From Mobiluncus sp963511525 (GTDB lineage Bacteria > Actinomycetota > Actinomycetes > Actinomycetales > Actinomycetaceae): 53,123 nt of DNA. Positions within the stretch are counted from its first letter, which is position 1. Each line of letters starts with the position of its first letter. Below the pieces are notes generated by a model, which was not told where the DNA came from, made no database searches, and worked only from the letters and a program-made list of their open reading frames with translations. Shown piece by piece: positions 1 to 6,458 of this stretch. Where the stretch lies: contig NZ_CAUPIY010000014.1 in assembly GCF_963511525.1 (NCBI RefSeq), positions 1 to 53,123 of the forward strand, written 5' to 3'. The translations under genes were made by a program, and so were the position numbers.

Positions 1-93
1 AAACTATATGAGGCACCACATCACCTACGCGCTCAAAATACATAAGGTACGCCGTGTGGTTGCACATGTCGGCTAAAAGCGTACAATTGCAAC

Positions 94-741
94 GTGATCT
101 ATTCGAATCACATAGCAGCCCTCAACGAGCTTTCCGCCTCGGAGGGCGTCTTCACCACGGCCCAAGCCGCACGGCTCGGAATCACGCGCAATGCCCTGTC
201 CCAAGCCGTGACCTCCGGCCGAGCCGAGCGAATAGCGCACGGCGCATACCGGCTTGCCGGATCACAAGGCGATTTCACAGACGAGCTAGCGGCTGTCTGG
301 AAGCTGACCAATCCAGCCGCATTCACCCACGAGCGCATAGAGGTCGGCGCCTGGGACGGAATCGCCATCGGCGGTTCGACTGCGGCATGTCTGCAGAACC
401 TCGGCGACTTTTATCTGTCACCGTATCGCATTTACGCACCGCGTAGAATTAACTCCCGCATGAAATCAGCGAGTTTCGCCATCAGAAGAGTCGACCCGGA
501 CGACGTGAGCTGGATCAAGGGGCTGCCTGTGACGCGACCCGAGAGAACGCTCGTCGACCTTTGCCTGGACAACGAAGAATGGTCTTTGGTGGAAGACTCC
601 TTCAACTCCGCGGGCAATCTCGACTACGACCGCCTGGTGAAGATAATCGCCGACCAGTCGGAGAGGAAGAGCGTGCAGGAATCGCTATCGGTGATTCGCG
701 GACTCATGGAACGGCACCTCGAAAAGGAGTGCGCCAGATGA
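94..741 (+). CDS. abiEi: AbiEi-family antitoxin (type IV toxin–antitoxin)
   Basis: A 215-residue protein with an N-terminal winged-helix domain (about residues 5–55; LGITRNALSQAVTSGRAERI reads as a recognition helix plus wing) followed by an alpha/beta domain with the PERTLVDLCL segment common in AbiEi antitoxins. In the AbiE family the antitoxin represses its own operon and neutralises the nucleotidyltransferase toxin without direct contact. The start is GTG at 94; I see no convincing SD before it, so the exact start is uncertain. Its stop overlaps the next gene's ATG (ATGA), the usual translationally coupled arrangement. Family call is by motif and context, not by alignment. Confidence 0.85.
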   Translation: MIYSNHIAALNELSASEGVFTTAQAARLGITRNALSQAVTSGRAERIAHGAYRLAGSQGDFTDELAAVWKLTNPAAFTHERIEVGAWDGIAIGGSTAACLQNLGDFYLSPYRIYAPRRINSRMKSASFAIRRVDPDDVSWIKGLPVTRPERTLVDLCLDNEEWSLVEDSFNSAGNLDYDRLVKIIADQSERKSVQESLSVIRGLMERHLEKECAR

Positions 742-1625
742 GATACCAGACTCCAGCGGCACTCGAGATGGCTGCAAAGGCGGCAACCAGACAATCGGCG
801 CTCGACACGGGTCGAGCCATGACCGGGTTCTATTTCCACAGGCTCCTTTGCCGTATTTTCAGCGACCCGCATCACGCTTTCGTGCTTAAAGGCGGTCAGA
901 GTATGCTCGCCAGAACCGTGGACGCGCGTGCGACGAAGGATATCGATCTGCTCTGCAAGGAGCGTTCTCTGGAGCGTGCCCTCGAAGAGCTGAAGAGGCT
1001 TGCCTCTGCGGACCTTGGCGATTACATGCGGTTCACGTTTGCATCCGCTGACCCGATAAAGGTTGAGGACAAATATCGGAGCGGATTGCGCGTTGTTTTC
1101 CAGCCCATGCTCGGCGCGAAGAGCCTGCAGCCCATTGCCATCGACCTCGTTGTCGATGAGGTTCCCATAGAACGTGCGGAGCTCATCACCCCTGCGGACA
1201 GGATTGAGGTCGAAGGGCTGCCGGTATGCGACTATCTGGTCTATCCCGTCGAGAGCGCGTTGGCGGATAAGCTCTGTGCACTGGTTGAAAGGCACGACAG
1301 GAGAGCCTCCTCCCGTGTGAAGGATCTTGTTGATATTGCAATCTACGCGGTGACATGCTCCATAGAAGGAGAAAAGCTGCGGGAGCGTGTGCTGCAGGAA
1401 GGCGCCGTGCGCGGCATCGCCCTGCCTGAGACGTTCTGCATCCCAGATGAATGGGGCGCGCCTCATGAGCGGCAGTACGAAAGGCTGTGCTCCCAGACCG
1501 GCCTGCCCCATTCGCTTCGGAGCATTGAAGCGGCAGTCGAACTCGCAAGCAGACTCTTCAATCCTGTGCATGTCGGTTTTGCAGATGGTATGACATGGAA
1601 TCCGGTAACGTGCGAATGGGAGTAA
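738..1625 (+). CDS. abiEii: AbiEii-family nucleotidyltransferase toxin
   Basis: 295 residues when started at the ATG that overlaps the antitoxin stop; the open frame extends further upstream but that part lies inside abiEi. The nucleotidyltransferase core is visible: KGGQSML near residues 51–57 and the metal-binding DID at 68–70 (TKDIDLL), followed by the conserved KDLVDIAIYA segment in the middle of the protein. AbiEii enzymes transfer nucleotides to RNA targets such as tRNA and arrest growth, which can abort phage infection. The pair sits at the edge of an accessory region with an HTH gene and a broken ABC-F gene, which supports recent acquisition. Confidence 0.87.
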   Translation: MRYQTPAALEMAAKAATRQSALDTGRAMTGFYFHRLLCRIFSDPHHAFVLKGGQSMLARTVDARATKDIDLLCKERSLERALEELKRLASADLGDYMRFTFASADPIKVEDKYRSGLRVVFQPMLGAKSLQPIAIDLVVDEVPIERAELITPADRIEVEGLPVCDYLVYPVESALADKLCALVERHDRRASSRVKDLVDIAIYAVTCSIEGEKLRERVLQEGAVRGIALPETFCIPDEWGAPHERQYERLCSQTGLPHSLRSIEAAVELASRLFNPVHVGFADGMTWNPVTCEWE

Positions 1626-1637
1626 GCATCCACGTCC

Positions 1638-1982
1638 TCAAATGGGCAGTGTTTGAATGTCGTTGCCCGTGGCGCGCAGCGTCTCGTCCAGCTCGTCTTT
1701 CCTGACACGTAGAAGTCTCCCGATCCTTATTGCGGGGATCTTCTGCCGTTCGATGAGCTTGTAGACCGATGACCGTGAAATGCGCAGGTACTCGGCAACC
1801 TGAGAGACGTCGAGCAGGGTGTCTACCTGGTCGCTCGCGTCTGAGGTTGAGAAGGCAGCAAATCCCCGATTCTCCGCCTCGGCATTCTCGCGGTTTACGC
1901 AACCATTGTTGGACAAGTCGGTATTCGCGGCATCAGCCTCTTGCACTGTGGTCCGCTCCAGTTTGAAAATCTCGTCTGCCAT
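1638..1982 (-). CDS. Small helix-turn-helix (excisionase-like) DNA-binding protein
   Basis: 114 residues. The first half is low-complexity and acidic; the second half (about residues 52–105) is a MerR/excisionase-type HTH: LLDVSQVAEYLRISRSSVY, KLIERQKIPAIRIGRLLRVR, then KDELDETL. Such proteins act as excisionases of integrated elements or as small transcription factors. A GAGGTG Shine–Dalgarno precedes the ATG. It converges on abiEii with a 12-nt gap. No integrase is present in the window, so whether it is a true excisionase cannot be decided here. Confidence 0.8.
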   Translation of the reverse strand: MADEIFKLERTTVQEADAANTDLSNNGCVNRENAEAENRGFAAFSTSDASDQVDTLLDVSQVAEYLRISRSSVYKLIERQKIPAIRIGRLLRVRKDELDETLRATGNDIQTLPI

Positions 1983-2438
1983 GCGTCACCTCTCGTTTGG
2001 CATTTACTCGAATCAAATGCTCTTTCATGCCAAGGAGACCTTTTCCTTGGACGGTATTGAGAGGTGTACTAGCTCTGGATTGCCAGTGCAAATTGATATG
2101 CGGCACTAAGCCGCCGTAAGCCACCCTAAGACCCAAATGGCGAAACCCTGTTGTAAGCTTGACCGGGTTGGGCCAATCTGCCCGACTGTTCGCTGTCGCC
2201 CGAGTGACTATAATGATTCCAAGCAACCCGCCGGTGCCTTTGGCAAGCGTCGGCACGAGAAAGGCCCCAGTGCATGAGGAACTAGCGATGTTCATATCCA
2301 CCCGAAAGCCAAGCGACATCGCTGGTGGCCATGCCTGCGGGTGCAGCATCGCATGCTCGAGCATCGTTCCAAAGCCACATACCCAAACTGGCAAAGCGCA
2401 GAGCTGCCCCCATGGTCTCCCGCAGGACTGGAGGCGAC
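1983..2438. other. 456-nt gene-free stretch upstream of the ABC-F pseudogene
   Basis: No convincing gene. It holds a short hairpin (CCAAGGA at 2030–2036 with TCCTTGG at 2044–2050) and a good -10 hexamer TATAAT at 2209–2214 that could drive the downstream ABC-F gene, without a clear -35. The frame following an SD-like GAGGA before ATG 2288 runs to 2581, but its protein is not recognisable and it overlaps the ABC-F start, so I do not call it. Confidence 0.5.
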
Positions 2439-3927
2439 ATGCAGCTCAACCTCTCCAACATCGAATACACCTATCCGTCGACGGCAGAGCCCGCCCTACG
2501 CGCCGTGACCGCTACGTTTCCCCGTGGGTGGACCGGCATCATCGGCGACAACGGCGGGGGGCAAAACCACGTTGGCGCTGATGGCTTGCGGGCTTTTGCG
2601 GCCCGACGCTGGCACGGTCTCTCCATCCCTCTTCTCCGCCTACTGCGCCCAAGATGCGAAGGAGCCGCCGGAAAACGCGGTCGATTTCGCACTTGCCCAT
2701 GACGGCCTAGCCGTGAGGCTCCGTCGCGAGCTCGCCATCGAGGACGACTGGCCCTGGCGCTATGCCACGCTCTCGGGCGGGCAGCAGAAGCGACTACAGG
2801 TGGCCTGCGCCCTGTGGGCCGCTCCGGACGTCCTTGCCATGGACGAGCCCACCAACCACGTCGATGCGTCGACCCGCCGCGCCATATCCGATGCGCTGTC
2901 GCGCTTCGATGGGATCGGCCTTCTCGTCTCGCACGACCGGGAGCTGCTCGACGCCCTCTGCGCGCAGTGCCTGTTCGTCTCTAGGGGTGCCGCCGTCATG
3001 AGGCCAGGCGGATACTCGCGGGCATCCTCGCAGGCGGCCCTGGAGCGCTCGGGCGCCGTCCACGCTCGCGACGAGGCCCGCAAGGAGAAGGCCCGCATCG
3101 AGCGGGAGGCTCGACGACGTCGCGAGGAGGCGTCGCGTGCCGCTGGCAAGAGGAGCCTTAGGGGCATAGACAAGCACGATGCGGACGCGCGTCGCAGGGT
3201 GCGCGTCGCGGTGGTGACCGGCAAGGACGGGCAGGCGGGCAGGCTCTCGTCACGCATGGCCGGAAGGCTGGAGGACGCGGAGGCGGGGCTTGCGGCGACG
3301 CGGGTCGAGAAGCGCTACGAGGCGGACGTGTGGCTCGATGCCGAGCCCAGCAGGCGCAGGCTCCTTTTCAGGATGGGGCCCGGCAGCATCCCCTTCGGTG
3401 ACGTCTCCCTGGTCGTTCCCGCCCTGCACATCGGGAACACCGATCATATCGGGCTCGTCGGGGACAACGGTTCCGGCAAGACGACCCTTGTCAGGCGAAT
3501 CGTGGAGGGCCTTGCCGAAGCGACGAGATTTCTCTACATCCCCCAGGAGCCCGATCGGGCTCAGGAGCGGGCTGCCTTGGGTGTATTGCACGATCTTCCG
3601 GCCAGCCGGCGCGGCCGCGTCCTCTCCGTCGTGGCGCAGCTCAACTCCGATCCGAACCGCATGCTCGAGGGAGATGCCGTCAGTCCGGGGGAGATGCGTA
3701 AGCTCATGCTGGCCCTCGGGATTGTCGAACGGCCTCAGCTCGTCATCATGGACTAGCCCACTAACCATCTCGACATAGGATCCATCGAGGCCCTGGAGCG
3801 CGTGCTGGCCGCCTATCCCGGCGCGCTCCTCTTGGTCTCACATGACGCGGCTATGGTGGAGGCGGCCACCAGTGTGGTTTGGAAGACAAGGCCTGTGGCG
3901 GGCGGCTATGAGCTCGTGGTAGGCTAG
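2439..3927 (+). pseudogene. ABC-F ATPase (ribosome-protection type), frameshifted and interrupted by a stop
   Basis: The reading frame starts at ATG 2439 with a clear GGAGG (2430–2434) and encodes two ABC ATPase domains joined by a charged Arg/Glu-rich linker, the ABC-F layout without membrane segments. A run of six G at 2556–2561 shifts the frame inside the first Walker A; removing one G would restore GDNGGGKTTL. The second domain has Walker A GDNGSGKTTL and a weak signature (SPGEMRKL). TAG at 3754–3756 then replaces the expected Glu codon of Walker B (IMD-stop-PTNHLD), and the frame stays open to 3925–3927. Base use is much richer in G+C than its neighbours, suggesting transfer. ABC-F proteins of this kind often give resistance to ribosome-targeting antibiotics; that role is inference. 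Confidence 0.85.
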
Positions 3928-4305
3928 ATGCCCTTTCTTATCAACGCCCAGCGGCTATTCCATGCAATACTGGCTCAGTTTGAACTTGGCTGCATGAAGA
4001 ATATGCATGCCTTCGCAAATTGGGTTATTTGTCTTCCGACGATCTGGGTCCATTCCCCACTGTTGCATGCTAAACTGGAATTCAGTGCCGAGTTCCAGCT
4101 GAGCTCTAGCTTTGAGACGATTTAGCGCTGCCGAGAATAAACATACACACAGTCCAGTATGTACGTTGAGTTCATTCAATCTCGAATACTGGCGGTTAGG
4201 CGGGAATGGAAGAGCTTCTGAACTAGACTTTACAGAGTTCCATCCACCGCTATCTATTACCATTCCGTTTGTCCGACAAATTCAAATTTGCGAGGGTGCT
4301 GAAAT
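3928..4305. other. 378-nt gene-free stretch with repeat copy 1
   Basis: No convincing gene on either strand; the open frame on the minus strand across 3955–4263 has no recognisable protein. The main content is the first copy of a diverged 118-nt repeat (4057–4174), described separately. AT content is higher than in the preceding pseudogene. Confidence 0.5.
4057..4174 (+). repeat. Diverged 118-nt repeat, copy 1, with dyad core
   Basis: Aligns without gaps to 5297–5414. By eye about three quarters of the 50 columns from 4071 to 4120 are identical. The core is an imperfect dyad at 4075–4098 with outer arms CTGGAA and TTCCAG. It lies about 130 nt upstream of the alpha/beta hydrolase gene, as copy 2 lies about 100 nt upstream of the patatin gene. 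It could be a shared operator or promoter region, or an old duplicated element. Confidence 0.65.
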
Positions 4306-5082
4306 ATGATGTTTCATGAATTCGGCGATAAAAACCTCCCCCATATACTGTTGATACACGGTGGGGGTAATTCCTGGTGGAACTACCTCCGGCAAGCCCG
4401 CATGCTCTCGGATGCATACCATGTAATCTTGCCGACGCTTGATGGCCATGGAGAAGAATGTCAAAAAGATTATATTTCAACCGAGGATTCCGCACAGCAG
4501 ATCATGGGCTATGTAAAAAGCAATTGCGACGGGAAACTGTTTGCTGTAGGCGGCGTTTCCCTGGGTGGTCAAATTGCAATCGAGTTATTATCGCTGGATA
4601 GCGGTATAGCCGAAAAAGCAATAATCGATGGGAGCATCTGCATTCCTCAGCCCAAACTGGCACGAATCAGTGCAATCACTGTAAAGCTATTTGGGAAGCT
4701 TATGTTTAGCAGATCGGCTAGCAGGATTCAGTTAAGCCTAATGAAGAAAATGTATCCCAACATGGCTTATCCCGCAGAAATAGAAAACTACTATATGGAA
4801 GATATGCCAAAGCTTCCTATCAAAACACTAGTGACGATGTATCGAACATATATGGGAGAGTACAGGCTCAAAGACGCTATCACAGAAAGCAAAGCGCAGG
4901 TTTTATATATCTATGGTGAAAGGGAAATGGGCTGCGTCAAGGAATCGGCCAGGCTGTTTCAAAAAATGCATCCTGATTGCACCCTCCATGAAGCTAAAGG
5001 GTACAACCACGGATATCTGTCTGCTTACCTGCCTTTAGAGTGGATGGATCTGGTTAATCCGTTTTTGGAAAACTGCGTTTGA
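4306..5082 (+). CDS. Alpha/beta hydrolase
   Basis: 258 residues with the alpha/beta-hydrolase fold signs: an HGGG oxyanion motif at 18–21, the nucleophile elbow GVSLGG with Ser85, and a catalytic His235 in GYNHGY; the acid is probably Glu205 or Glu207 in YIYGEREMG. No signal peptide, so cytoplasmic. The substrate is unknown. The gene is clearly poorer in G+C than the rest of the window and uses AT-ending codons, pointing to acquisition from a low-GC donor. Two ATGs stand in tandem (4306, 4309) after a GAGGG-like SD. Repeat copies lie on both sides. Confidence 0.85.
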   Translation: MMFHEFGDKNLPHILLIHGGGNSWWNYLRQARMLSDAYHVILPTLDGHGEECQKDYISTEDSAQQIMGYVKSNCDGKLFAVGGVSLGGQIAIELLSLDSGIAEKAIIDGSICIPQPKLARISAITVKLFGKLMFSRSASRIQLSLMKKMYPNMAYPAEIENYYMEDMPKLPIKTLVTMYRTYMGEYRLKDAITESKAQVLYIYGEREMGCVKESARLFQKMHPDCTLHEAKGYNHGYLSAYLPLEWMDLVNPFLENCV

Positions 5083-5513
5083 CTTGACAGTAAGTTGAAC
5101 TATAGAGTTATCGAACGAGTCAAGGTTTATCTGCATAAATGATAGCTCGATAAACGATTGGCGTAATTACTTGCCTGTACACTCGCATTAAAATCGTAAG
5201 CCTTTTCATAGAAGGCTAATTGTGAAACTCAGTCATGTGTCGCAATCCGGTATATTCACAGGTCAGGCTCACTCCTCATTAGGTTGCGCTTATTTTCCAC
5301 TATCAAGTGTTAGAGTCGAACTCAGTCCTGAGTTCCGGTTGAGTACTAGTTTTGAGATGATTTCGCATACTGGAAAATAAATAAATCCGCTAGTCAAGTT
5401 AGTCATTGAGTTCAAGTCCCTCTGTTTTGCAATCATAGAGTGGGAATAACCGTGTGACCCTCCCGATGCGGATTACCATGTCAAGCCGTACGATGGTTTA
5501 GGGGTGGTTTGGA
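5083..5513. other. 431-nt gene-free stretch with repeat copy 2
   Basis: No gene seen. It contains a small hairpin (AGCCTT 5199–5204 with AAGGCT 5212–5217) that may be a weak terminator for the hydrolase gene, and repeat copy 2 at 5297–5414. Confidence 0.5.
5297..5414 (+). repeat. Diverged 118-nt repeat, copy 2, with perfect dyad
   Basis: Second copy of the element at 4057–4174. Its core is the perfect dyad GAACTCAG-TC-CTGAGTTC. Dyad symmetry is kept although several of the bases forming it differ between copies, as expected for a protein-binding site or RNA hairpin rather than neutral sequence. Confidence 0.65.
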
Positions 5514-6401
5514 ATGCAACGGTTTGAAAACAACGTCTTTGACACAGCTTTATTGTTTGAAGGCGGAGCCATGCGCGGCAGTTACAGCGGGGGAGCAGTA
5601 AACGCCCTGTTGGAGGCCGAAGTTTATGTGGACTATGTGACAGGGATTTCCGCGGGGGCAACCTGCTTGGTGAACTATCTGGCTCGGTTGCCGCAACGCT
5701 CCCGGCGCTGTTTTATTGATGTTTCTACCGATCCGGCTTTTGGCGGCTGGAAGACTGCCATCAAAGGTAAAGGGATTTTTGACACTCACCACATGTACTA
5801 CGACATGACTGAGCCAGGGGGAATGCTGGAACTGGATTATGAACGGTTTGCGGCCAATCCGGCGCGGTGGCGTGTTGGAGTGTACAACGCTGAGCGTGGC
5901 AAAAATGTCTATTTCAGTTCAGACCAGGTGGACACGGTACAAAAGCTGACCCATGTGTGCAAGGCTTCGGGATCCATGCCGATTGCCACCCCGGTCACCT
6001 ACATCGCCGGGGAGGCCTGCATGGACGGTGCCATAGGCCCCAGCGGCGGGATTCCCCTGGACGTGGCGCAGGCAGATGGTTACGAAAAGTTCCTGGTCAT
6101 CCTGACGCGACCGCGGGATTATGTGAAGGAAAACCGTCTGCCCGATTGGACTTATCGGTCTTTGCTGGCACGCTATCCGCGGGCCGCCCAGGCCTTGGTA
6201 GACCGTCCCGCGAACTACAACCGGACCCGGGCGGAACTGGAGCGCTTGGAGGCTGAGGGCAAGGCCTACGTGTTTTATCCCGAACATATGGGGGTTGCGA
6301 ATTTCGAAGATGATCCCGCCAAACTGGAAGAAAATTTTGCGGCCGGATACGAACAGATGCAACGTGAACTCCCAAAGGTCAAAGAGTTCTTAGGGCTGTA
6401 A
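5514..6401 (+). CDS. Patatin-like phospholipase family protein
   Basis: 295 residues. All patatin signatures are visible: the glycine-rich oxyanion segment FEGGAMRG (15–22), the nucleophile GISAG with Ser46, and the catalytic Asp171 in MDGAIG, giving a Ser–Asp dyad. Family members hydrolyse acyl ester bonds of phospholipids or other lipids. No signal peptide or membrane segment. A purine-rich GGGGTGG lies before ATG 5514. The gene is 57 nt upstream of the YhgE/Pip operon on the same strand; a separate promoter is predicted for that operon. Confidence 0.9.
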   Translation: MQRFENNVFDTALLFEGGAMRGSYSGGAVNALLEAEVYVDYVTGISAGATCLVNYLARLPQRSRRCFIDVSTDPAFGGWKTAIKGKGIFDTHHMYYDMTEPGGMLELDYERFAANPARWRVGVYNAERGKNVYFSSDQVDTVQKLTHVCKASGSMPIATPVTYIAGEACMDGAIGPSGGIPLDVAQADGYEKFLVILTRPRDYVKENRLPDWTYRSLLARYPRAAQALVDRPANYNRTRAELERLEAEGKAYVFYPEHMGVANFEDDPAKLEENFAAGYEQMQRELPKVKEFLGL

Positions 6402-6446
6402 AGCCGTTGGTAGATTGCGTGAACTGCCAGAATCCCAACACGCGGT

Positions 6447-6452
6447 TATGAT
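6447..6452 (+). promoter_or_regulatory. -10 box of a probable leaderless transcript (yhgE/pip operon)
   Basis: TATGAT ends 6 nt before GTG 6459, placing transcription start at the start codon. The G run next to the GTG is too close to serve as a Shine–Dalgarno. Confidence 0.6.
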
Positions 6453-6458
6453 TGGGGA

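Noticed and set aside
561..737. Longer N-terminus for the AbiEii toxin
   Set aside because: The region encodes AbiEi in another frame, and the ATGA overlap at 738 is the usual start for this pair.
624..1571. 315-codon open frame antisense to abiEii
   Set aside because: It is the complement of a gene with clear family motifs, and its own protein is unlike any known family.
2556..2561. Programmed +1 frameshifting in the ABC-F gene
   Set aside because: The second domain also carries a stop codon at its catalytic Glu, so decay is more likely than programmed recoding.
2288..2581. Open frame with SD-like GAGGA upstream of the ABC-F gene
   Set aside because: Unrecognisable sequence that overlaps the ABC-F start; more likely leader or remnant.
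3955..4263. 102-codon open frame on the minus strand
   Set aside because: No recognisable protein or SD, and it runs through the repeat; the matching frame in repeat copy 2 is full of stops.
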